Shown: piece after piece, positions 39,841-48,600 of the stretch
Numbering within the stretch: the stretch's first letter is position 1
How the letters are laid out: every line of letters starts with the position of its first letter
Assembly (NCBI GenBank): GCA_003557485.1
Contig: PWOI01000078.1
Coordinates: forward strand, 1 to 60,499
Length of the DNA stretch: 60,499 nucleotides
Direction: 5' to 3'
Origin: Elusimicrobiota bacterium
GTDB lineage: Bacteria; CG03; SLGR01; PWQF01
Made by a program: the position numbers and the translations under genes
Notes under the pieces: model-generated
The model's database searches: none
Seen by the model: the letters and a program-made list of their open reading frames with translations, nothing else
What the model was told of the DNA's origin: nothing

Positions 39841-40955
39841 GCCTTCCCGCCCTCAGAAAAGGAATAGATAAACTGAGCCCCTATACCGCCGGGAAAGGCA
39901 TAGAGGAGATCAGGAAGAAATATAATCTTGAGGAGGCATTAAAACTTGCCTCCAATGAAAATCTCTGGGGAACATCGGAGGCAGCGCGCCTGGCCATAGA
40001 GAGAGAGCTTGATAAAATTAATATATACCCGGATCCGGGTGCAAAAACGCTTACGGAGGCCCTGGCCGAAAAGCATTCTGTAAACCCGGAGAATATAATA
40101 AACGGTAACGGTACCGATGAAATAATTGAATTGGCCGCAAAGGCTTTCCTGGACAGGGGAGACAGTGTTGTTACTGCTTCCGGGTCATTTGTTCGCTATA
40201 AAATGGCGGCAATGCTTATGGGATGCAACTGCGCCGAGGCACCCAGGAAGGATCATAGAATATCGGTAGATGCTTTGTGCGCTGAAATGGACTCTTCCAC
40301 AAAACTTATATTTATTGATAATCCATCAAACCCACAGGGAACCTATATCACAGGAGAAGAGATAGAAAAGATTATAAATAATATTAAAAACACCGGAATA
40401 AACGCCTTACTTGTAATTGACGAAGCTTACTACGAATATGCAGAAAGCGAACCGGGTTACAAAAGCGCCCTTAATTATTTAAACTCCGGCATCCCCATAA
40501 TGGTACTTAGGACTTTTTCCAAAGCGTACGGACTTGCCGGGTTAAGAATAGGTTACGGAATATCATCTCCTGAGATAATTTCGGCTCTGGGAAGAGTAAA
40601 ACCTCCTTTCAACACAAACCGTCTTGCCCAGGCCGCCGCGACGGCAGCGCTTACCGATACCGCGTTCATAAGAAAAACAGTAGAGGAAACTAAAAAAGAA
40701 AAAGAATTTCTCTACGCAGAATTTAAGAAACTGGGATTTGAGAGCGTACCGTCTGCTGCTAACTTCATACTGACCAAGGTAGGTGAAGAGTATGCAGAAG
40801 AAATCTGCGCTTTTCTCGAAAAAAAGGGGATTATTGTAAGGCCGCTGGCCGGATACTACTATCCCGGATATTTAAGGTTTACTATAGGGACGAGGCCGCA
40901 TAATGTAAAACTTCTGAAAGCAGTTAAAGATTATTTTGCCTCAGGGAAACAGTAG
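39837..40955 (+). CDS. hisC: Histidinol-phosphate aminotransferase
   Basis: KLASNENLWGTS, DNPSNPQGTYIT, DEAYYEYA, RTFSKAYGLAGLRIGYG. Confidence 0.93.
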   Translation: MSLPALRKGIDKLSPYTAGKGIEEIRKKYNLEEALKLASNENLWGTSEAARLAIERELDKINIYPDPGAKTLTEALAEKHSVNPENIINGNGTDEIIELAAKAFLDRGDSVVTASGSFVRYKMAAMLMGCNCAEAPRKDHRISVDALCAEMDSSTKLIFIDNPSNPQGTYITGEEIEKIINNIKNTGINALLVIDEAYYEYAESEPGYKSALNYLNSGIPIMVLRTFSKAYGLAGLRIGYGISSPEIISALGRVKPPFNTNRLAQAAATAALTDTAFIRKTVEETKKEKEFLYAEFKKLGFESVPSAANFILTKVGEEYAEEICAFLEKKGIIVRPLAGYYYPGYLRFTIGTRPHNVKLLKAVKDYFASGKQ

Positions 40956-40983
40956 GGTTATTTAAGAAAGGAGAATATGTAAA

Positions 40984-41994
40984 GTGATACTTACGCTAAA
41001 AAACACCGCCACAGAAAAACAGATACAGGAAATAGAGGAAAGGATAAAGCAGCTTGGCTGCGTTCCTGAAATTTCAAAAGGAGAAGAGAAAGTAATAATA
41101 CTGGTCAAAGGGGAACACGCAAGCGTCCATAAAGATATATTTGACGCCTATTCTGCCGTCGATTTCATAACGGTAATATCCGAACCGTACAAACTGGTAT
41201 CTAAGCACTGGAAAGAAAAACATGTTGTTGATGTATGCGGGATAAAAATTGGAGAAAAAAAGATTCCGGTAGCCGGCGGCCCCTGTTCGGTGGAGAGCTA
41301 TGAATCAACGCTTGAAATAGCAAACCTCATAAAAAAATCCGGCGCTGTATTTTTAAGAGGCGGAGCTTACAAGCCGAGAACCTCGCCGTATTCCTTTCAG
41401 GGAATGAGGGAAGAAGGACTGAAAATACTCCAGGAAGTAAGCCGTAAGACAGGCCTTAAAATCATAACCGAAGCTATGGACATAAGCCAGATAGAATATG
41501 TGGAAAAATATGCTGATGTAATACAGATAGGTGCGCGCAATATGCAGAATTTTGAACTTCTTAAAGCCTGCGGAAAGTCTTCCAAACCGGTTCTTCTGAA
41601 AAGAGGGTTTTCCAATACTGTAACAGAACTTCTCATGAGCGCCGAATATATTGCTTCAGAGGGGAACACCGACATAATACTCTGTGAGAGGGGAATCAGA
41701 ACTTTTTCCGACCACACAAGGTTTACCCTTGACATATCTGCTGTCCCTGTGCTTAAGAAGATGTCAAACCTTCCCGTTGTTGTAGACCCATCACACCCGG
41801 CTGGGAAAAGAGACCTGGTTGAGCCTCTGACCCTGGCCTCCGTGGCTGCCGGAGCGGACGGGCTTCTTATAGAAGTACATACCGACCCGGAACATGCCGC
41901 CTCCGACGGAGCACAGACAGTTAACCCGGAGCAATTTGAAGAGATAATGAAAAAATCCGCCAGGATAGCTGCCGTGGTGGGAAGGACTCTGTGA
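40984..41994 (+). CDS. aroF: 3-deoxy-7-phosphoheptulonate synthase (GTG start)
   Basis: VAGGPCSVES, RGGAYKPRTSPYSFQG, ERGIRTFSDHTRFTLDI, VVDPSHPAGKRDLV. Confidence 0.94.
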   Translation: MILTLKNTATEKQIQEIEERIKQLGCVPEISKGEEKVIILVKGEHASVHKDIFDAYSAVDFITVISEPYKLVSKHWKEKHVVDVCGIKIGEKKIPVAGGPCSVESYESTLEIANLIKKSGAVFLRGGAYKPRTSPYSFQGMREEGLKILQEVSRKTGLKIITEAMDISQIEYVEKYADVIQIGARNMQNFELLKACGKSSKPVLLKRGFSNTVTELLMSAEYIASEGNTDIILCERGIRTFSDHTRFTLDISAVPVLKKMSNLPVVVDPSHPAGKRDLVEPLTLASVAAGADGLLIEVHTDPEHAASDGAQTVNPEQFEEIMKKSARIAAVVGRTL

Positions 41995-42818
41995 AGTATA
42001 AAAAAGTTTCAATCCTGGGAGTAGGACTTATAGGGGGATCGTTAGGCAGAGACCTGCTAAAAAAGGGACTGGCCGGAGAAGTCGCCGGATGGGGCCGCTG
42101 CCAACAGCGACTTGACAAAGCAGTTAAAGCAGGAGCCTGCAGCAGCGCAGTCACTTCAATGATGGAAGTGCTCAAAGGTGCTGACGTAGTAATACTCTGC
42201 ACTCCGGTTGAGATAATTGCAAAACATTTAAGGGAAATAGGACCCCTTGTAAAAGAAGGAGCTCTTCTTATGGATGTTGGGAGCGTAAAGGAATCTATAG
42301 TAGACACAGCGGCCGGTGCCGGCCTTATAAGCGCGGGTAAAGAATTTGTCGGCACCCACCCCATGGCAGGATCCGAAAAATCCGGAGTAGAAAGCTCTCG
42401 GGAAGGACTTTTCCGCGGGGCGCCATGCATAATAACTCCACATAAAAAAAATTCACCTTCCGCAATTGAAAAGGCTGTTCAATTCTGGAAGGAACTGGAT
42501 GCTAAAGTAATACAGATGACTCCCGCCCAGCATGACCTTACGGTGGGTTTTGTAAGCCACCTGCCGCACATAGTCTCAACAGTTCTTTCTAAAGTCTGCG
42601 GGGGTTCCCTGGAAAATATTGAAGATGCCGCAATAGCGGCAGGGCCGAGTTTCAGTGACCTTACAAGGATTGCAGGTGCATCGCCTCAACTGTGGTCCCA
42701 GATTTACCTTCAAAACAGAGACCAGGTTCTCAAGGCTGTGGATGAGTTTCTAAATTCGCTAAAGGATTTCAAGAAAATACTGAAAAAAACAACAGAGAAG
42801 AGGTTGAGCGTTTTATAG
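41991..42818 (+). CDS. tyrA: Prephenate dehydrogenase (GTG start)
   Basis: ILGVGLIGGSLGRDLLKKG, LMDVGSVKESI, GTHPMAGSEKSGVESS, VGFVSHLPHIVS. Confidence 0.92.
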   Translation: MKYKKVSILGVGLIGGSLGRDLLKKGLAGEVAGWGRCQQRLDKAVKAGACSSAVTSMMEVLKGADVVILCTPVEIIAKHLREIGPLVKEGALLMDVGSVKESIVDTAAGAGLISAGKEFVGTHPMAGSEKSGVESSREGLFRGAPCIITPHKKNSPSAIEKAVQFWKELDAKVIQMTPAQHDLTVGFVSHLPHIVSTVLSKVCGGSLENIEDAAIAAGPSFSDLTRIAGASPQLWSQIYLQNRDQVLKAVDEFLNSLKDFKKILKKTTEKRLSVL

Positions 42819-42866
42819 AGGAAGGCGTACGCTTAAGGAACAGGGAAAACCAGGGAGAATAAGAAA

Positions 42867-44165
42867 ATTTCAGAAAAACTAAAAACAATCAGTCCCGCTG
42901 TAAGGATTTCCGGGAAGATCCGGGTAAGCCCGGATAAATCCATATCACACCGAGCTGCAATTTTTTCCGCACTGGCAAGCGGACGCTCCCGGATTAAGAA
43001 CTTCTTAAAGGCAGAAGACTGCCTGAATACACTCAGGGTTCTGAAGAAACTGGGTGTTCGGATAGAAGAAGAGGATGACGGAACCCTTATTGTAGACGGA
43101 GAAGGGCGAAGTTCACTTAAAAAACCTCACGGCAAACTGAATTTCGGCAACTCTGCAACGGGAATGAGACTGATGGCCGGGGTACTTGCCGGACAGAATT
43201 TTCCTTCTACTTTGACCGGGGACAAATCTCTTTCGGGAAGGCCTATGCAGCGTATAACTTCACCCCTCACAAAAATGGGAGCAGATGTGACCGCGCGCGA
43301 AGGGTTCTATCCTCCCTTGAAAATAAAACCGGCAACTTTAAAGAGCATTGATTATACAACGCCCATTCCCAGCGCGCAGATAAAATCCTGTGTTCTTCTT
43401 GCCGGACTCTTTGCTAATGGAAAAACTTCGGTTACCGAAGAGTATAAATCGCGTGACCATACCGAAAGAATGATGAGATACTTTGAAATACCGGTAGATA
43501 TAAACGAAAACACCGTTTCTGTAACAGGCGGCGTTAACTGGCCCGGCAAATCAATAACAATTCCGGGAGATTTTTCTTCCGCAGCTTTTTTTATTGCCGC
43601 GACCCTTCTTCTTGAAGACAGCCGCCTGCTAATAAAAGATGTAAATCTTAATCCAACACGTACCGGTTTTATGAACGCAGCAATGAAAATGGGCGCGGAG
43701 ATTCAGATTTTAAATGAAAAGACCATATGCGGAGAACATGCCGGTGACATTGAAATTAAAAGCAGTCACCTTAAAGGAATAAGAATTTCAGGTGCGGATA
43801 TCCCGGCAGTCATAGATGAAGTTCCTCTTCTAGCACTGCTTGCCTCAAAAGCCTCCGGAAAAACTGTAATCGAAGACGCCGGAGAGCTGAGAAAAAAAGA
43901 AACAGACCGTCTTCATGCAACTGCAACCCAACTCAACAATATGGGAGTAAACATAGATGAACAAGCTGATTCCCTGATAATAACCGGCAACCCCGGCGCC
44001 TTAAGAGGCTCGCGTGTTGACAGTTATGAGGATCACCGGATAGCTATGATGCTTTCGGTTGCCGCGCTGGCTGCTCACGGCGACACTTTCATAGAAAAAG
44101 CGGATTGTGTAAATGTTTCTTTTCCGGATTTTTATTCAATTCTTGAGGAATGCATTGAAAGATAG
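42867..44165 (+). CDS. aroA: 3-phosphoshikimate 1-carboxyvinyltransferase, apparent AUU start (ORF track begins at internal Met 43164)
   Basis: Upstream in-frame translation ISEKLKTISPAVRISGKIRVSPDKSISHRAAIFSALASG contains the conserved AroA N-terminus; SD gggag 9 nt before ATT; then LNFGNSATGMRLMAG. Confidence 0.85.
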   Translation: MSEKLKTISPAVRISGKIRVSPDKSISHRAAIFSALASGRSRIKNFLKAEDCLNTLRVLKKLGVRIEEEDDGTLIVDGEGRSSLKKPHGKLNFGNSATGMRLMAGVLAGQNFPSTLTGDKSLSGRPMQRITSPLTKMGADVTAREGFYPPLKIKPATLKSIDYTTPIPSAQIKSCVLLAGLFANGKTSVTEEYKSRDHTERMMRYFEIPVDINENTVSVTGGVNWPGKSITIPGDFSSAAFFIAATLLLEDSRLLIKDVNLNPTRTGFMNAAMKMGAEIQILNEKTICGEHAGDIEIKSSHLKGIRISGADIPAVIDEVPLLALLASKASGKTVIEDAGELRKKETDRLHATATQLNNMGVNIDEQADSLIITGNPGALRGSRVDSYEDHRIAMMLSVAALAAHGDTFIEKADCVNVSFPDFYSILEECIER

Positions 44166-44823
44166 GGTTATTATTACCATAGACGGACCGGCAGGCGCCG
44201 GCAAAACAACCATAGCCAAAAAGGTTGCCGGCAGATTGGGTTTCCGATACATAGATACCGGGGCAATGTACCGGGCAGCAACACTTAAGGTTCTGGAGTC
44301 AAAGATCCCCTTTAACAATACGGAAGAAATCGCAAAGGCTGTTAACAAAAGCGAGATTTCTCTGGATTTCTCCGGAGATGAAATGCAGGTTTTTCTGGAT
44401 GGAAAAGATGTCAGTGAAAAAATAAGGAGCGAAGAAGTTACAGAAAACACATCACTGATAGCAGCTATGGGCCCTATACGTGGAAAACTTGTGGCGATAC
44501 AGCGCAGCAGCGCGGAAAAATTCAAAAAAGCAGTTTTTGAAGGAAGAGATACCGGAACGATTGTTTTTCCCGACGCCGACCTTAAAATTTATCTTGATGC
44601 GGGAATACTCCAGCGCGCCCAACGACGCTGCAGGGAAATTGAAAGCCGGGGGGAAACAGTAGATCTGGATAAACTGCAGCGGCAGATAAAGGAAAGAGAC
44701 AGAAAGGATTCCTCCCGGGGTATTGCTCCTTTAAGAGTGCCGGAAGACGCAGTAATAATAGATTCAACCAGTATGACAATAGAGCAGGTAACGGATAAAA
44801 TCGTTGAACTTCTGGATCAGTAA
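44155..44823 (+). CDS. cmk: (d)CMP kinase (likely TTG start)
   Basis: IITIDGPAGAGKTTIAKKVAGRLGFRYIDTGAMYRAAT, EGRDTGTIVFPDADLKIYLDA. Confidence 0.93.
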   Translation: MKDRVIITIDGPAGAGKTTIAKKVAGRLGFRYIDTGAMYRAATLKVLESKIPFNNTEEIAKAVNKSEISLDFSGDEMQVFLDGKDVSEKIRSEEVTENTSLIAAMGPIRGKLVAIQRSSAEKFKKAVFEGRDTGTIVFPDADLKIYLDAGILQRAQRRCREIESRGETVDLDKLQRQIKERDRKDSSRGIAPLRVPEDAVIIDSTSMTIEQVTDKIVELLDQ

Positions 44824-45388
44824 GTATTTCTCATATATTATCTTTAAGCTTTTTTACCGGTTGAAAATAAACGGCCATGATAATCTGCCATCCAGCGGCG
44901 GCTATATACTGGCCGCAAACCATAACTCCCTGGCAGACCCTCCTCTTGTAGCTGCTGCTGTAAAAACAAAACTTAACTTTATGGCTAAAGAAGAACTTTT
45001 CCGTATTCCTTTTTTCGGATCATTCATACGCAACGCAAATGCTTTTCCGGTTAAGAGGGATGTAACTGATAAAAAAGCAATAAAGAGGTCCCTTAAAATA
45101 CTCAGGAGCGGAGAAAGGCTTCTTATTTTTCCGGAAGGCGGAAGATTTGACTCGGGAAAAGCTTTAACGGGCATATCATACCTTGCCCATAAAACAGGCG
45201 TACCTGTAATTCCTGTTGGGCTGGTCAACAATTATGATTTTCATCTTCTGAAACGAATATATGTAAACATTGGACTACCCGTAAATTTCGAGAAACCTCC
45301 GCATAAAAAATCCCAAAAAAAGGAATACGATTTTTTTGCCTCACATATACTGAAGGAAATTTATAAACTGTCCGCCAATACCGTATAA
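44804..45388 (+). CDS. plsC: 1-acyl-sn-glycerol-3-phosphate acyltransferase (TTG start)
   Basis: LAANHNSLADPPLVAAA (HX4D-like), FPVKRDVTDKKAI, LLIFPEGGRFDSG. Confidence 0.9.
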   Translation: MNFWISKYFSYIIFKLFYRLKINGHDNLPSSGGYILAANHNSLADPPLVAAAVKTKLNFMAKEELFRIPFFGSFIRNANAFPVKRDVTDKKAIKRSLKILRSGERLLIFPEGGRFDSGKALTGISYLAHKTGVPVIPVGLVNNYDFHLLKRIYVNIGLPVNFEKPPHKKSQKKEYDFFASHILKEIYKLSANTV

Positions 45389-45393
45389 CTTTT

Positions 45394-45422
45394 TTGTCTT
45401 AAAATATATTTATAGTTATAGT
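45394..45422 (+). promoter_or_regulatory. Sigma70-like promoter for the small basic peptide gene
   Basis: TTGTCT-N17-TATAGT; 26 nt before ATG 45449 with intervening SD gggagg. Confidence 0.4.
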
Positions 45423-45448
45423 CAGTATGAGCAGGGGAGGGCATTACT

Positions 45449-45607
45449 ATGAAAGAAAGACGGGTATCCGGAGAACGCAGAAAAAAACAGAGAAGAAGCG
45501 GTGAATGCAGGCGCAAGGAAAATAAAAAGGACTGCTGTGAAAAACGTTCTGGAAAAGACAGAAGAAAAGGCGACAGACGGAGCGGAAAAGACAGAAGAAA
45601 GAATTAA
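45449..45607 (+). CDS. 52-aa Arg/Lys-rich, Cys-containing peptide with internal RRSGKDRRK repeats
   Basis: Translated by eye: MKERRVSGERRKKQRRSGECRRKENKKDCCEKRSGKDRRKGDRRSGKDRRKN; SD and promoter upstream; absent from ORF track. Confidence 0.55.
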   Translation: MKERRVSGERRKKQRRSGECRRKENKKDCCEKRSGKDRRKGDRRSGKDRRKN

Positions 45608-45625
45608 TCCCGCCAGATCTCTATC

Positions 45626-48600
45626 TTATAAAAGATGGGTAAACCCCTCCAATATGTCTCTATCTGGCGCTTCACCATAATAGGAAAGGCTTAAGACCGG
45701 AAACCTGTATTGACGTGCAATACGGTTTAGCTGTGTCTCACCTATTCTTGTAGGCATACACTCAAAAGGTCCCACCACAACCGCTGCATCTATTTCTTTC
45801 TTTTTCCATAAAAGCAGGGGAAGCCCTATCGTCAATGCCGCCTCACCAAGAGGCTTGAGGTCTTTAAGATAATCGCGGGCCTCTTCAAGAATTTCTACCA
45901 CCGGATGGTCCTCAGGCCAGTCAAGGGCATCGGCAAAAATACCGTATATTTTTCTCTCTATCATTTCCTGAACAGCAGTACCCGCCCTTATTTTAAAGGG
46001 ATTAGACTTTGGGAGGGTGAGTCCTTGACGGCGAAGCCAGTTTACATAGTTAATCCACTCCCTGAAGGGAGCAAGCTTTATTTTAACACCCAGGCTCTCA
46101 AGCTCACCGATCACATTATTATTTGAGAAACTGTTGAGCCGTAGAAATATTTCCCCGGTCACGAGAACAGTCGGCTTATTCATCTTGGAATCATCCCTCA
46201 ATATTTCCTTAAAGGATTTTGCCGCTTTGCGTGAGAGTTCTTCAATGCCCCACAGGGTTCTCACTCCTTTCCAGCTGCAACTGTTTTTATTAGCAGTCTT
46301 TTCAATTTCTGAAAGATATAAGTCAAATATTTTCTGCGTTGAACCTTCATTTTTTTCTTCAGGGCGGATATCAAGAAGAGCGTCCCTCAAAATGTCGGTA
46401 AATACGGTAGCCGCCCATGCTTTTGCCATTGAAGGTCCGTTTATCTGCTGGTTGTACCCGGAAACAGAAGATGGAGATATTATTTCAACCCGCTGGCCGA
46501 ATCCGGCTTTTTCCAGCGCAATACGGAAAAGAAGATGATATTTACCGAACCTGCAGGGTCCATCGGCGCGGGGCATCATGTAATAGTAACTCCCTTCATT
46601 ATTTTCCAGAAACTTAAGAAGCCCTCCTAGGGTTATTATCATAGGAAGGCACTCTTTACCCGATGTATACCTGCGGCCCAATTCAAGGTGTTCCTTTGTG
46701 TCGGGAGGCAGGGCTAAAGCATTTGCTCCTATTGAATTCAATACAGCAGCCGCCGTTGAAGATGTCTCTCCCATGTTCGGGATGAGGATTTTCCCGCCGT
46801 TATTCATCGCAGCGGAAACCGTAACAGTAGAGCAAAGGTCTTCAAAATCCGTGTAATCTTCCTTTTCCGGATAGACATAATTCCGTATGCCGTATATGAA
46901 AGCTTCAATGCGTGTGTTAAACCCGGCCTGCCCGGTATATGCATCGGATTCAAGTATTGCATAAGGTTTGCCGTGGCATATGTACTGAAAAAAATGAATC
47001 AGGAAACTGTCCGGCCCGCAGGAATATACCGACAGCCACAGCGGGTAGACTCCACGGGTTTTCCTTATGTCCTGCGCTGCCTGAAGAAGGTCGCGTCCGT
47101 AACCCCAGAAAATACGGTTAAAACCTTTCAAGCCGCTTTTAAACGGATAACATGAGGCCGGTATTGCTACCGCTCCGCTCTGGCGGATTGAATCCGGTAT
47201 TCCTGATGAAATAAGGGGGGAATTAACTATGTAGGGATGGCCCAGAACAACAACTGCAGGAAGATTATTTTTCTCAGCGAATTCAAGGGCGTTTCTTCCC
47301 GTTTCAAGGCAGTCTCTAACGAATGCCTGCTGCGCGGCAAGGCCGGCCCTGAAAGCGGAACGTATAGAAGAAGATGAAACCTTAAGTATTTTTCTCAGCC
47401 TGAGAAACTCTTTCAGATTTTTTTTCAGTCCGTTTTTTAAATTGAGAACCGGACTGACAACGCAGCCTGTAAGCCTGGGAGATAGCATATCAGGCGCAGC
47501 CTGCGAAAGAGGACAGGCGTAACAGCGTCCTTCGTTATTACTGTTATTTCTGGATGATACCTCCAGAATCTTGGGCAGGAATATAAAATTTTCATTTTCC
47601 TGTACTTTTGCCTGACCGGCTACAATCTGGAGCGGAGCGCAGAAAGTTGAATCGCAAAGCCCTGCGCCTTTTTCAATAAGAGACATACCCCAATCTTCTA
47701 TAATTTTAACCTGAAATCCCAAACTCCTGAAAAAGGCAGCCGAAAAGGGGAGTATTTCTTCTGTTTCCAGCCCGCGCGGTATCCCTACTGTTTCAGCTTT
47801 GCCAGAGCCCTTATCCGTATAACTGCGTATAAGCTTCTCCCTTTCCGCAAAAACATCAGGAATCTTTGCAGCAAGAGCTTTTTCTCCGGAAGCGCTTTCA
47901 AACTTATCACAGGCGCCGCCCCAGAAAAAAATTTTTTCTTTTCCTGAAAGACTAACCTTTATTCTGTGTATGGTACAAAGGTTTCCGTCTGTACATCCGG
48001 TCGTGGAAGTGCACCTGAAGGTTTTTCGCTCTGTTATGCGGCTTTCAAGAAACTGTCCAAAGTCCGGTAAAACCCCGCCGGCAAATTTTCCGCTAAGTTC
48101 TTTTGCGGTAAGAACAGCTATACCCAGAGCGCCCGGTGTTCCCGGAGAAGGAGGAACAGTTATTTCTCTTTCGGTAACCGCCGACAGGGCGGCGGCAAGT
48201 GCTATATTGGTTGCAGGCTTGCCCTGAAGAAATATTTTTTTGCCGTATTCCCTCCCTCCCTTTACCCGGTTATCGTAATTAAGAACAATTGAATAATACA
48301 GGCCTGCCACAATCTCGTCGATAGCTGCTCCTTTACGTTTTACCTCGTCTATCTGCTCCGATATAAATACTGCACAATGCTGGCCAAGATCAACAGCCCT
48401 GGGGGCCTGCAGAGCCATTTCACCGAACTTTTCAACATTTTCAATTCCCAGGCAGCTTAACTGTTCCGCAAGGAATGATCCGGTTCCTGCGGAACAAACG
48501 GTATTCATACAGGAATCAATAACCCGGCCGGAATCCAGCCTTACATATTTGGCATCCTGTCCGCCTATATCAACAACAGTGTCTACACTGTTGTCGTAAA

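Noticed and set aside
45608-45650. Convergent-junction terminator hairpin (atcttataaaagat)
   Set aside because: Only a 5-bp AT-rich stem without a following U tract.
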